Assembly (NCBI GenBank): GCA_002261195.1
Contig: MVBO01000003.1
Coordinates: forward strand, 322,994-386,993
Direction of reading: 5' to 3'
DNA length: 64,000 nt
DNA from: Bifiguratus adelaidae
Lineage: Eukaryota; Mucoromycota; Endogonomycetes; Endogonales
The position numbers and the translations under genes were made by a program. Positions 21,645 through 35,170 of the stretch are shown one piece after another; position 1 is the stretch's first letter; every line of letters starts with the position of its first letter. Under the pieces are notes generated by a model. The model made no database searches. It was not told where the DNA came from and saw only the letters and a program-made list of their open reading frames with translations.

Positions 21645-24600
21645 CTATACAGGCTTGTTGCCAAATAAGATGTGAAGTTCTTCTACACGTTGAGCTCTAG
21701 CTTCATCTTTGGATATGCCTAATCCACTTGCTAATGCCTATAAAGCGTTTGAGTCATGGTCTATGGAACAGGCTTCCCACTCACATTCTTTCGGTTTTGG
21801 ATGGCTAGGATTTTTTCCTCGACGGACCCTCGTATAATGTATCGCTTTACAATGACTTCTTGCTTCTGGCCTAGTCGGTGTACCCGATCAATGGCCTGAG
21901 CTTCAACAGCGTAATTCCACCATGGATCCTATCGAGCAGTTGGTGAGGATGAATTTTTGATGGGTTAGGCCTACTGACCAGCATATATACACGACTTGCA
22001 CAAACCAGATTGAGCCCGACACCACCAGCTCTCAGACTGATTAGCATGACCGTTGCGTTGCCGGTAGAAAACTGTTTGAGAACCTTTTCTCGCGCATCTT
22101 GAGACATGGTGCCATCTAAGCGTACAAAGGAAAAGTTGTTTCGTTCGAGGGCGGTTTCAACAAGGTCGAGGAAACTGGTGAACTGCGAAAAGACGACGGA
22201 TTTGGTGCTCCTGGACGTCTTGCGTGTAGCTTCCAGCTCCTTGATCAAGGCATCGAGCTTTGTGCTGGATTTAAAGACATTGCGTCGTAATCGACTCGTT
22301 GCACTGGTGCTATCCTTGTCACCGCCAGCTTGACCGTTTGGACGGACCACTTCAATCAGATTGGCTTCTGTGATGGGACCGTGGCGACAGATTGGACACT
22401 CTCCTTGCTCGCCTTGATCCTCCTTCTTTTGCAGATAGTCAACCACACAGGCCCGACAAGCAATATGCATGCAGGGCATCAACACGGCGCTGTCAACGTT
22501 CTCAAAACATATCGCGCACTCTCGTGTTGAAAGATCGTCTTCCTTCTGCTCGGCGCCGGAACCTGACTCGTCTTGTAATAGACGTTTGAGCACATTAGCG
22601 CCATACGAATCCTCTCTACCTTCGCCCGCAAATTTCGCCAAAAGCTCTTGGATATCTACCGGTCCGTCTTTCATGACGGCTTCTTCATTCGTCTTGGTCT
22701 TGTGACCCAATACTAGGTAAGGATGATCGCATACTTGTCGCAAACGCATCAACAATTGGAAGATGCTCGCATAGTTGCTCAATATGCTGCCAGCCACGCA
22801 GAAGTGGGAAAACTTTGTCTTTGAATCACTCCAGAGCGCTTCATAGATGTCCTTTTCTTGATCTGAGAAGTCCAGGTATTCGATATCGATGGTTCGTTTT
22901 GGAAGAGGTACGAGTGGATTTCCATTGGCATCTTTCATCGCTTTCGTCCGCCGTAGCAATAGTGGTTCAAGCACAGTCTGCAGCACACTAAATGCTTTTG
23001 GGTCTTTGTTCTCAAAGGGTACAGTGATGAAGAGCCTCCAAAAAGTGAAATTGGACCAAGGTTCGCTTCGAAGGAAGTGGACCAAGGAGAAAAGGTCTTC
23101 GGGCTTGTTCTAGATATATCAACGTTATAAGACGCGCTTGATTGGCATGTTTAAACCCTACCTGTATTGGCGTGCCGGTGACAACCCATCTCCTCGTGGC
23201 CTCGACGGCATAGCATGCTTTTGCGGTTTTGGTGGTACGGCCCTTGATATGATGGGCTTCATCAAGCACCACTCGCCAAAAATGTATGCCTAGCAATCCC
23301 TTGCGTTCGGCTTTTCGAGCTTCCGAAGGTCTTGCTGTCTGTTGCCAGGGGTCTGTGTACCCCTTCTCTTCCGATTCCACCATCGAAGACCATTCACTCA
23401 TGAGTGTGCCATAGCTCGTAATCAAAACGTCCGGTGCAGTTCCATCCCAGCGCTGGCATCGATGAACGATATTTGAATCTCGAAGCCCTCCATAATAGAC
23501 TTCTACATTTAGAAGACCAGACTGCGATCCTCGGATACACTCGTCTCTCCACTGCGCCAAAAGGGACATTGGACAAACAATCAAATTGGTCGGTGAAGAA
23601 CGTGGAGGGAGGTCGGTTGGCAAATTCCGTCGATCTGGTCGATTTGTTAGAATTAGACTGAGGATTTCGATAGTCTTTCCAAGGCCCATTTCTGATCCAA
23701 CGTCAGCACCGTAAGGATTGTCTCAATTGCGCTTACCATCAGCGAGGATGCCACCTTTACACTGTGTGTTAGCAGCCGGAAAGTCAACAGTCAGGCTGCC
23801 TTAATTGCGAAATGTCAGCAGTCGTCTGTGTATATCGACACTGCATACCTGAATATGGATTGAAATAGAAGCTCCCCAATTCTTGACTATTAATTTTGTC
23901 AGGCTCCTTTGCAAACTTGTACTCGTCCCAGAGGGGATGCAAGGCATGTGACTTTCTGACATCGCCGTCGAGAGACATCTCTTTCGAGTACATCCATGCT
24001 AGTGCCTTAGAATCTCTCATGAACAATCAATGACGCAAAGCTGACCGTTATTCCATGCGTACCTGCTTTTGATAATCACGTAGTTCCAAAGTCATGGTGG
24101 GTGGCGGCTCCTTCATGGGAAGCTGCGCGTCACCGTGTTGTGCTTTCTCGTAAAGAGCATCCAGATCCTTGTCCGTTACTTGCTTTTCCTCAGACTCAGC
24201 GCTATCTGCCTCATCAGCTTGGCCGGATTTTGAGTCCTCTTTATCCGCTTCTGCCAGTATTGTGTCTATATTTGCTTTGAAATCTTGCTGTTCTTCACTT
24301 TGATTGACTGGTTTGAGTCCCAAAATCTTGAATAACTGTAGGAGTGCCCACTTGCGTTCTCTTGCCAGGCGTTCAATCTCGGTTTCTGCTGCCTTTTGGA
24401 AGATTGCCTTGCTGTCTGAAAGCTGACTGAGACCCAATTTCTTGAGAGCTGAGGCTGGAATTACATCGTCTTGAATGGAGGAGAAGGCAGAAACGTTCAA
24501 ATAGCAACGCAATTGCAGAATAACATCATCACCGGTAGACAGCACATCGTTGGCAAAAACCACGCTTGCATCAAATTGACACACATCTAGGTCCAACATT

Positions 24601-25420
24601 TTCGAGACGAACTGAGCAACCTCCGAAGGCAATCTTCCTATTTCTTGAGGAAAGGAATACGAGTTTGTGTAAAATCGTACAATGGTATTCTCTTTGACAG
24701 GACGATTGGCAAACATCCTTTTCTTCTTGTCAATGTGATGTGTTTCCCGCACGAGGTTAACGCTATCGCCCGGTTTTATTAGCCCCCGACTTTTAGAGCT
24801 TGCCCATCCTGTAGACAGCTATCAGTTAAGCGATGGAAAAGCACGATGGCGCTTTCAGACATACCGATGGCGATAAATTCTCCAATAAACGCTCGGCCAT
24901 GCTTGCCTAGCTTTGAAATCAGCGCTTCAGATCCGTCTTGACTGCCTGTCGAGCTGGCTTCAAGTTTCGGTGAGCAAGAATCCGGAGTCTTGGATCGGGA
25001 CCTCGCCGTTTCTGACCTAGCCGCAGTACCCTCCTGAGCCGAGGCACCAATCTGAGCCTTATCGAGATGCTCTTCAACCTTTTGCACGTTCCACCACGAT
25101 TTGGGATCCGATACCAGACTTACAGCCTTGTTCAAGTCGCCCCCGGAGGCCAAAAAGAGCGCTTGCTCAAACTCTGGCGTTATCGTCCTATCTAACATGA
25201 TACCTAGATAGTCCCAAAACGGATCGCGGTCTGGCTTGACCGGTGTTTTGGTATCGGCAGTCGCCATGTCTGGAGGCGAAGTGTCCGGTGGCGTGAGCGG
25301 CTCCTTGGGTGTCTTAATCTGCGCTTGTGCCTCCTCGCTTGAAGACTCCTCTTCAGTAAAGAAGCGCCGCTTCTTCCTAGGGCCTTCTGCAACACCTTGT
25401 GCCCTCTCCTCCATAAACAT
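21645..25420 (-). CDS. RAD5: RAD5/HLTF-type DNA helicase-ubiquitin ligase
   Basis: Rad5 directs error-free post-replication repair: it polyubiquitinates PCNA and remodels stalled forks. About eight introns interrupt a product of roughly 1,100 residues. In order: an acidic/basic N-terminus, a HIRAN domain ([13 protein letters not shown]...GLIKPGD after splicing at 24809-24864), and a SNF2 ATPase. Motif I is ADEMGLGKT, made across two introns; Walker B is [11 protein letters not shown]; a [14 protein letters not shown] block follows. A C3HC4 RING is embedded in the helicase (CAICFENVD...CMHIACRAC...CPICRH), and the C-terminal lobe has [22 protein letters not shown] and [12 protein letters not shown]. 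The domain order is exactly that of Rad5. The start ATG 25420 is the first in frame and lies 96 bp from the divergent CET1-like gene. Confidence 0.94.
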
Positions 25421-25516
25421 TGGACACTGCGTGCAAACACGTTTTCACTGAACGCGTTCGCAATTTAGGCCGTTTTAGGTCGCGCGTGTCTTGGGCATGA
25501 TTTAGCACACTGGAGC

Positions 25517-26711
25517 ATGTCGGACCATGAACAAGTGAACGAGAGTTCACTAGCGCAAAATACGACCACGCAGAGCGCTATAACAGAGTCAGAGTCAGCG
25601 CCTCCGCTTAAACGACAACGATCGCAAGCTCAGCTCGATAATGACTCCAGTAGTCAAAACGGCACATTAGGCGACTCACTACAACGACATACAGCCCCCG
25701 TCCCGGTGTCCATCCCTTCAAGACTAGAACCTTCGATATTCAACATTAAACCGCCAGACGACGTAGGGATGGTAGTAAAACAATTCATTGAAAGATACAT
25801 TGATCGACCTTACATTGAGGTGAGCTTGTCTTTTAGGGTCTTTTCTCGTTTGCAGATCATGACTGGCTCACCTGCACGTTCAGGTTGAAGCCAAACTTGG
25901 CATACTCATCGATAAAATGACACAGCAACGGGTTCGCATGGGAGTTATGAGCGAAGCAGGTATATCTCAACAACATTCCAATTCAGGCATCTCATCGTAA
26001 TGCAGTTCTTCCAGAAGATGATCGCTCATGTCGCTTTGTTTCTGACATGTCTTTGGATCAACACCGCTATTTCAATAACATGCTCAACGATCTTGTCAAC
26101 AAGAGCAATGCAAAAGACTACAAGGTTGGTAAAGCGGGCGGAGGCATTATGTGGCTCACACCAGATACACACTGCAGGGTGCAAGGATACAGTACAAACA
26201 TACACGGGAAACAGATCGATTTTACGAAAGCTTCGGTAAAAAGTTACGCGTGACCTACGATCAAGAAACGCGGCAGAAGTTGGCAGTCGTGGAGAAGCGA
26301 AGGATCGGCAATCTGGATGTGCATTCACCCAATATGCCTTTTGACTACCGTGTTTCTGTCAATGTTGAGATACCAAGTCAAGATCCAACCGTACCACAGT
26401 CTTTTGAGCGCAATAAGGACCGCTTAAGTTACCGACATCAGTTAATCAAGATCGACCTGACCCAAGTCAAGGGAGAGCAGGTAAGAAACATCGGCCGGGA
26501 CGTCCAGCGAGCTCACGTTTAATATCTGCAGATTCCTGGAAGACCTCAAGAAGTCACACATGAACTTGAGGTAGAATTTGCGGATGCAAGAGATCTCGTC
26601 AAGGCGCGACAATCCACGAGGCCAGGAGAGCCTGACAAAATGTTGGATCTGGTTCAGGTACTTCTTAACAACATTCGCATGCTTGGTAGAAAGTCACAGA
26701 GCTGGCGATAA
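25517..26711 (+). CDS. CET1: mRNA 5'-triphosphatase (capping enzyme beta subunit)
   Basis: This enzyme removes the gamma phosphate from nascent mRNA 5' ends before capping. Five exons (25517-25819, 25884-25959, 26006-26124, 26178-26480, 26532-26711) give 326 residues. The fold is the triphosphate-tunnel metalloenzyme type seen in fungi. The paired metal-binding glutamates are visible in IEVEAKLGIL (strand 1) and ELEVEFAD (late strand). Other tunnel strands include GARIQYKHTRETDRFY and KLAVVEKRRIGNL, with basic residues for phosphate binding. The first about 90 residues are Ser/Gln-rich and disordered. Its presence is good evidence that this is a fungus, because animals and plants use a cysteine-phosphatase type enzyme instead. 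Confidence 0.93.
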
Positions 26712-26874
26712 TTGTACAGGATTGTATTGCGCAAAGAGATGATGAAGAAAGATTGGATAATGTACACAATGATAGCAACCTCGACCGAGGCAATCCAGCC
26801 CTTCAGGAGAGCATAAATTAAGGAGGATCTTAATCATTGGAATGGAATGGATGAAATGGACGTCAAACGGCCTG

Positions 26875-29800
26875 TCAATCTTCGTAAGCACTCTGGAAAG
26901 GTTTCTCCGTCGAATCTGTCAGGGCAAGCATATTCGCCAACACCTGGATACACAGCTTAGGATTGCATGAAATATTTCGCAATATCTTACCTGCAGGCTG
27001 ATGGGTTTCGTCAAGAATCCATCTACACCACATTTGAAGGCGAGTTGGCGATCACGATCCTCGGCTAAACCTGTCAAGGCATAAATAAGGCACCGTGAAA
27101 AGCCTTCATTAGAACGTGCTGAACACAGTGACGGTCTTGTGGGCGAGGCGTGCTCCACCCTTCCGTCTTCTTGGGTTAATTGTTGTATATACTCTTCTTC
27201 AAATTGACGCATGAGCAAGGTCGCCTCATAGCCATTCATGACCGGCATGTTGATGTCTGTAAGGAACATTGATTTATTAGTCCCACCAAGATGAAAAGTC
27301 CTTCCTTTCAATTCCTGTGATAAACTTACCCATAAGAACGATGTCGTAGTAGCAGTCGCCTGGCTGTCGGTCCTTGAATGTGGCTTTGAACATTTCGAGA
27401 CCAATGGAGCCGTCGGCAGCTTCTTCGTAGAGTATGCCAAGTCGAGAAAGGAACTTCGTGAGGATCATCCTATTCACTTCATTGTCTTCGACAATCAATA
27501 CGCGCTTTTGACGGTTGACCACTTTGGCAATTTTGGATGTAGGCAAGCTCTCAGATTGCGATATATGACGCGCAGCCGAGGCTTCATGGCCATGGTCTAT
27601 GTTGAGGGTCTTTATGTTGTTGGTGATTTGATCAATACTCTTCGATGCGGTATCCTGTACATCAGCAGCATCATGTTCGGTGGATGGCATGACGGAAGAT
27701 GCGTCTTTAGAGTCAGAGTGTTCCCTTGACCGCGCTTCTGTTTGATCGTCGAGTCTCTTCTCTCGATCAGTATCTACTTTTTGAGGTGGAGTCGCATTTA
27801 CCGAGGTGTGGGTGTTTGTTGACTGTGTTGAACTGCATGGAACAGGCGAGCCGGATCTCTCGCGATTGCCAGTCATGCGATCAAAAAGCTTGTTGAGTGC
27901 ATTAAGCAGCTTTCGGGGTCCGTATGGTGGGGTACACATGACGATATGACTGATGCTGTGCCGCCGAATATGCTTGATAATTGCAATTGCCGTTTTTGAA
28001 TGAGCAGGTGAAAGATACAAGATTTTCGTCTCTGGATTGCTTGTCTTGACAGCATTGACCGCTGAGGTCAATTCTTCGACCGGGCCTCCAAAGACGCAAA
28101 CGTCACAAGGCGATTGCATTGACGATTCTGGTATCAAATCCATACCCCACCAGCCACAAAGAAAGCGGCGCACCACTTGCCTTTGTAAATGATCGGCGAT
28201 GATAATGTTGACCACTTTGCGACGAAGAAATTTCCCGCTTGCTTGGTAATCTAAAGGCGAACCAATTGATCGCACCAAGCTGTTCCCTCTCGGCACGGAC
28301 GCATCGGCATCCGCGGGTATAGCACGCATCATCATGCTAGCGACAGCCGCCATGTCCGCCAGCTCGCAGTACACAATTACCTTGAAAGTCGACCCTTCTC
28401 CTGGAACTCCGGTACTCTGTACTTCAATGTGTCCGCCCATTAATCGAACGAACTCTGACGTTATGCGAAGACCGAGCCCGACTCCTTGACGCAAGGGGTC
28501 TTGCTGAGAAAATGACTGGAACAACGTTGAAGTCATGTATTCTTTGGATATACCAACGCCAGTGTCTTGTATTGTGAATAAGAAGGGGTATAAAGTCTTT
28601 TTGGACGATTGATAATCCTTGGAAGGACCGGACGTGCTTTCATTCAACAATTGATCCGTGAATGCCGGGTTATCAGTACGTGGTGGTAGGTCAGGACGCG
28701 ACAAACTCAAGTGAACGTAGCCTTCAGTCGTAAACTTGAAGGCATTGTTGAGCAAATTCAACAAGACTCGCTTCAAGCATTCGCTGTCCGCCTTGACAAT
28801 CCAACTACGGTTTATGAACGCGTTCGTAGGGCTCTCCGGTGTTAGCAACTCCGCTGAAGGCGTGTCCGAACCTTGTTCTCCTTCAGGCACGTCGTAATCG
28901 ACGCTTAGGAAGAATCGCACGGAAGGCTTGCCACTTTCTAAGTTGACAAGCTCACCAACTTCCTCCATCAGATCAATGAGATGTACCGTTTCCTCTGATC
29001 GTATGCGACTGTGGCCGCCCTTTTCCAGTTTTGCGAGATCCAACACATTATTGACGATGGAAGCGAGCAGCTTAGTAGAGGACCGGATGGTATCAAGGAA
29101 CATGCCTTGTTCTGGGTCTAAGGAGCTCTCCTCATTGTTAGCCATGAGATCGACAGTTCCTAATATGCCGTGCAATGGTGTTCGTAGCTCATGTGAGATT
29201 GAGGAAATAAATGCTGATTTGGCGCGGTCGGCGACGATGACTTTCCTTTGCATTACTTGGCTGACAATTGTGATACCGAGATTGTAGCAGAAGGAAAGTT
29301 CTTCTGGTTCGAATTCGCGGAACTGGTCTTTTGACAGGACAATGATGAGGCCAAACGGTAGCGCCTTTCCTCCCAGGGACGCTTCACAGCCTGTAGGCGT
29401 AGGCAAAGTTGTATCTTGCAGCTTGTCATCCCTCACGGACTCGTTGTAAGGGACGATGGGTATCATTGGGACTATCATCGCTCCTCTGTATGGATCTGCT
29501 AGACCAGCTGGTTGAGGAAAAGGTAGCTTCGACTTGAAGATCTTGCCGAGCTTGGTTGCTCCTCCATGGATGATCTCGTCCACAGCGGCTGATGATTGCA
29601 AGGCGCTGAGAATATCGGAGTCTTTCAACACATCGCTGACGGAGCTGAGAGTCTCTGAAGTTGCGTTCCTGGGGTTGTCAGACGAAAGCGCTTTCCTTAC
29701 TGTATGGCCAGCAAGTATTGATAGCAATGGGATCATTTTGCCAAGACTGGCTGATGAGGCGACGTAACGCTCCCGGGAATGCGCGCTGTGAGCGTGAGAC

Positions 29801-31389
29801 ATCTCTGGCAACTGCGTGGACAAATTCTGGACAAACCCAGAAGAGGCCCTTTCGTTTTCTCTTTCATGGAAAGTTTGAAGCCGAGAATCGAAGAGGCTCA
29901 ACATGCCCGAGAATGTCAGCATGCTTGCCGGGGAAAAGTTGAATTGTTCGACTGGCCCCGGTCCAGGGGTAATGACTTCCGGTACAGGCGTGATTTGTGC
30001 TAGTATGACACGATCAGCATCTAGGCCCTCACCTAAGAACCGGCATGCCTTCTCGAAGTCCACCGAAAGCGCCGCATTGAGACTGAGATCTTTGCCGGTC
30101 ATGACGGTATCAGGGGCGCTAATCAATGCCGCAAGTTCATTGGATGGAGAAGCTATTTGCTTTTCTGGCATCACCGAGTCGCTTTCTGAACCTTCTCTAG
30201 ACTCGTTGCTTGATGTCAAGGACTCGCTGTTTTGAAGGTAAGCCTATGTAGATGGTCAGTGGAGCATTCACATGATTTGAAAAGCAACCACACCTTTTGA
30301 AAATCGCTAAAGTTATTCTGCAAGCGTTTCAGTGAGCGATATCTGAGACCTTCAGCCCACAATTCCATCTCATGCATTGTGGTCGCGGCCAATTCCGTAA
30401 GCAGATCCTGCTCACGCGTTGTAAATTCCTCTCTCGGTTCCGGGTCGATAATGCACAGCGTTCCGATAGCCAGTCCATCTTTGTTGTAGAGCGGTGCTCC
30501 GACATAAAAGCGAATGTACGGTTCACCCGTGACTATTTGCAAAATATCAGCGCTCATTCATGGGCACGCGTTCTTACATACCAAGCGGGTTCTTTGCAAA
30601 TCGCCAGTCCTTTGACGCATCCAGAATAATCAAAGGTTCGCCTGATTGGTTCAGCACGGCATGGCCACAGAAACTGATGCTCCGTTTGGTACCGGATTTG
30701 CCGAATCCAACCTCCGCCTTCACCCATTGCTCATCAGAATGTACTAATGAAATCAGACAGGTGCGCACACCGAAAAGCTTGGCGGTCATGTTCACAATGC
30801 GATCAAAATTTACGTCGGGTTCAGTGTAAAGGATTCGATACTGGTATAGAGCCTCGCGACGCGCCTTTTCATTGTGCGGCATTGGAGGTGCAAGGAAGTC
30901 GGTCATTACAGTTGATTCAGTGTTCAGCCTATTGGAAGTTGGAGATGTCCATGTACTTGTCGGCGTAGAGCAAACGCTGCCCTGCTCCAGTGATTGCTTT
31001 GCCCGTGGATCCGCGAGATGTAATGCAAATCGAGTATCGCTTTGTCCATCCCCTTCATCAGAAGTCGTGGAGGGAGAGGCTAGATAATCGGGGACAGGAT
31101 AGTCGGAGGTGGATGGCTGCGGGGGTATAGTCTTAGGATCAAAACTACCTTGCGCATAATTAGCCAAGAATTGCTCGCAACCAATCCCCCAGTTCGTTTC
31201 CATGCCCCTGGAAGCAGCTGCCTCTTCCGATAATGATACTACCGCATCTATCGAGCCTTTTGACGACTCTGTATGTGCGGTAGTGGGCGATGGTGAAGAT
31301 TGCATGTTCGCGGTCGGGGGGCGGGGTGGTATAACGTGGACTGGGGCCCTTTCCGCGGCAGCCCTTTCTGTGTCCTGATGGTCAGACAT
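26875..31389 (-). CDS. Hybrid histidine kinase 1 (GAF, HisKA, HATPase, receiver)
   Basis: Five exons (31389-30582, 30532-30294, 30243-27330, 27256-26991, 26943-26875) sum to 1,431 residues. After a disordered N-terminus comes a GAF domain (DVNFDRIVNMTAKLFG, FCGHAVLN, FYVGAPLYNKDGLAIGTLC). The H-box is FISSISHELRTPLHGI, with the phospho-accepting His. The ATPase shows the N-box LNNAFKFT, G1 IQDTGVGIS and G2 GVGLGLRI. A degenerate receiver-like segment follows (about residues 925-1045), then a canonical receiver with VEDNEVNR, the acceptor Asp in LMDINMPVMNG (made by splicing) and a Lys in FLTKPIS. No membrane segments are visible, so the protein is probably a soluble sensor feeding a phosphorelay. 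It heads an array of three related genes. The ligand is unknown. Confidence 0.93.
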
Positions 31390-32439
31390 GTTGCAAAGAG
31401 TCGCGAGCCGCGAGCTAGTCGGCTAGTGTTGACTAACCCTGATCTCTCTCTTTGAGATCTGCAAATAGTCCAAGCCTCAATGTAGCCACTATGCTTGTCA
31501 ACGTGTTCACCAGACAGCAACGTCAAAAAGAGGATTATGAATGGTCGCGATCCCAAGAATTTGGAAGAGATTGCTTTTTTCGTCTAATTGGCTTCGTTGG
31601 AGCTTGGTTACCCGTATGATGGGAATTGGCATATGCCGTGTACCAATGGATCCACTGCTCAGATAAGCTCAATGACTAACTGCCTGCAACAACAGCCCGC
31701 ACGTCTCTCCTCGATTAATATCCGTTAGGGTGCTTGTTGTCCAAAGAACAAAGACCCGTGGTCTAGAACTGAATTCTGGTGCTACTTCACGTATTGAGCG
31801 GAGATCCGCGTTACGACCCTATATTGTGGAATTGGCGTTCATATAAGGTCCGGCAATTATGACGTGGGTACTACTTCCTGTGCATGGCTGTTCTGTGGTG
31901 GCTTGATGGACAACATCGTCACGATTGCTGTTTGTTGATATACCTGCCTGCGCACTGAGATTAGTCAACAGAGGCATTTTAAGTAAGCGTGAAGCACACC
32001 ATATTGATATTTTCACACCATGTATAAAATGAGCAAGGTGCAGTTAAGGTGTCCTTGCTTTGGTTGGGTAAAAGAAGAACAGGCAAAGCAACAGCGACGC
32101 AACGGCTCTTGAGTTAAACGTCGTGGCTTCGGATACCAAAGTTCACCGACGTTGTTCGAATTTGTCTATTCAATCCAAAGCACTGGGTCTTTGAATCTGA
32201 AACATATTCTCATCCGTGGCGGAATCTCCTCGAAGCTTCGAAGCTTGAAGGTGGATGGGAATCCGACCATATCTGACATAGACATTGCCGCTGACGTAAA
32301 ATAATACACATACCTCTAGCATTGTTAATAAACGCCGAGGCCGCTCTACGACGCTGTTGGCTGGCGGCTGTGCTAGTGGACCGATGCGTGGGATTTAGGG
32401 ATCGCAGGAGTCTGGGCCAAGGCCGGGGATTCGACAACC
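31390..32439. other. Spacer upstream of kinase 1
   Basis: About 1 kb between the start of kinase 1 and the recognisable 3' end of the decayed kinase. It should hold the kinase 1 promoter. Remnants of the decayed copy's receiver might be expected near 32200-32440 but I cannot recognise any. No other gene is supported. Confidence 0.45.
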
Positions 32440-35170
32440 TCACAATAGACGATGACATAAAAGGTAGAAACTTCTCCAGGTATTCCAGCGCTCTGGACCT
32501 CTATATGACCGCCCATCAACTGAACTCACTCCGCGGAAATTCGGAGTCCCAAACCGAAGCCTTCGTAAAGGATCTTGTTGAGAAAATGACTGAAATAAAG
32601 TAGAAGTCATGTATGCTTTAGAAATGCCGATGCCGGTGTCACAAATGGTGAACAGAAATGGATGCAAGGTTTTGGGATGGGTTTGTGGATCGCGTACAGA
32701 ACTTAAGATTGCGTCTTTAGCGGACGACCTATGAGGCAATATCCTCTGTATGCGCCGGCATATTGAGCCTTGACAAATCCAGATGCACATAGCCTTCGTT
32801 GGTGAATTTGAAAGCATTATTCAATAAATTCAGTAACACGCGCTGTAAGGATTCCGGATCCGCTTTAATTGTATATCTTGCCTTGATTGTCGAGCTTGCT
32901 GATCTGCCTGTTCGTGAGATTTCCGTTTGAGTAATCCCGAGCGCATCAGCTTGTTCGTCTAGCCAATTCAAACCCTCCACAGTGACGATAGAGCTCACTG
33001 ACGGCTTGCCACGTTCGACCTTGGCAATTTCGATGGCCTCTCTCATCATAGATATCAGATCTACGGTTTTCGTTCCCTGAATGCGATTATGTCTGCCCTT
33101 CTCCAGCTTTGCCAGATCGAGTACATTGTTGACGAGAGACGTGAGTAATCTAGTGATCGGATGGTATTTAGGAACAGGCTTTGCTCGGAAGTGAGAGAGC
33201 CTTCGTCTGCCGCGATAATCTGGCTAACTATGGTGACGCCGAAGTTGTGACAGGATGACAGCTCCTCGGCCTGGAATTCTCGATATTTCTCCTTGGAGAG
33301 TACGATAATGACTCCGAATTGCAAGGCTCTGCCCTGTTTGGGAGGAAGACTGGCTACAGATATGATACCTTCGTTAATGTCGTCATCAATTGTTTCAAGT
33401 AGCTGAGAAGCTATGGGTATCATTGGGACGATCATAGCGCTCTGATACGGCTTTGCCATGTTGGACGGTTGGCAAAATGGTAGTTTGAACGAGTAAATTC
33501 TGCCCACGGCGCTGTATCCCCACGTAAGATTTTGCACACGGCTTCAGAGAATTCCAGCGTCGCAAGGATGTCAGCGTCGTTTGATTCTTGGTCATGACTC
33601 GTAGCGGTTGTGGTGGCAGGCGGCGGTTGAAAACTGTCCGATTCAGAGGCATTTGCGGAATAACTTGCGAGCATGAATAGTGTCAGGTTCAAATATTGTG
33701 CGCTTCCAGATAAGGCGACACTCTGCTTCTGCCAAATATCTTGCGGTCATACGACATAATTTGTTCTGTTGTTGAACTGATGTTTGCTTTCAACGAGATT
33801 TGAGACAATTATTTCCCGGACGCGATCAAGTTCACGTTCGTGGTATGTACGAAGGCGCGTATCGAATAAGCTCGAAACGTCCGGCTTGCTATTCTTGCTC
33901 GACATTGCGGACGCCGAGTTTCCCAGGAACCGAGACCCGGAGAGGCAAGGTCGGGTACGGGGGGTTATTTGCGCCAAAATGACTTTGTCAACCTCCAGGC
34001 TTTCACGGAGGAAGCAGCAGGCGCTGGTAAAGTCGATTGAACTGCTGCCATGGCGATCGATGGGCTCCTTAGTTTCAACCCGTCGGCCATAGCAGCTGCC
34101 GAGATTCCATCAGCAGCGTTAGAAACGTTGGTTCTGGGACATCTTTGGTCTTTCGCAGCGAAAGACCAAAACCTCCACTGTTTTGGAGGTACGCGATTAA
34201 CAGGAGATAAAGCTAACCTACATAAGAGCAACGTGGAACAATTTGGCGTTGCTCTCGCCTCTTGAAAGTCGCTGACGCTGCTCTGCATACGCTTCTGGGA
34301 GGGGAGCTGGGGGCCTTCGGCGCATAAATCAATCTCATGCATGGCGGTAGCCGCTAAAGATGACCGTAGCTCTCGATCTATGGCCATAGATTCCGTGCTA
34401 GGTTTGCTATCCGGTATGCAATGCGTTCCAATGGCGTATCCATCATGTGTGTACAGAGGTGCGTCCGCGTAGGAGCGCATGTAAGGTTCCCCTAGAACTG
34501 TATGCTGGTCTTAGCTCCGTGTACGAAGATGCAAGATTGAGACTTACCAAACCGGTTTTTGGCAAACCGCCAACCTTTGACGCATCTAGAACCACCATTG
34601 GGTTCCCAGCATGATTGAGGATGGTATGTCCACAGAAGGTGTGGCTTCGCTTGGTGGTTTTCAGGCCAAAGCCCTTGTCGGCTTTGATCCACTGTTCGTC
34701 GGTATTGATGAGTGATATAACACAAATGCTGGCATCGAACAGTTTGGCGGTCAAATTAATGATACGATCAAAGTTGACATCGTCGTTAGTGTGGAAGATT
34801 CGGTATCTGTATAGTGCAGAGCGACGTTCCCTCTCATTAGGCGGATTTGGAGGTGCGAGGAATTCGGATGTCTCCGTTGACGTGGATATCAACGAGTCCA
34901 ATCCGTGATTTGAACTTGTTTTTGCAACCTTTGTTTGGCCGTCCGTTTCGCCAGCAATTTGTGATAGTGAGCTACTGTCTTGTTTATCTTCATCCTCCTC
35001 CGATGAAGAAGGGGTGGACAGCAACTCATACGTAGGTACAGGAAAGCATGAAATGTCCGGCAACTCTGGTGTAACGGTCGGTTCAAAAAATCCTTGAGCC
35101 TACATTGTCAAAAACTGCTCATACACAGTTCGCCATTTTGATTCTTCGTCGTCTGATGCTGTAGCAGTGA
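32440..35170 (-). pseudogene. Decayed hybrid histidine kinase (copy 2)
   Basis: Homology to kinases 1 and 3 runs through this stretch in the same order (N-terminal segment, GAF, central region, ATPase) but in several frames. Near the start an in-frame TAG follows EQFLTM (about 35100). The GAF domain is open (DVNFDRIINLTAKLFD) until a one-base deletion after VLDASK (about 34585), beyond which GWRFAKN continues in another frame. At about 33215-33225 the sequence passes directly from TIVSQII to AADEGSLTSEQ. It lacks about 38 residues, including the whole H-box, without changing frame there. Another shift follows near 33165, and the ATPase is split again (CDTGIGIS in 32440-32817). No receiver remains. 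With its phospho-accepting His gone and multiple breaks, this copy cannot be a working kinase. Confidence 0.88.
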
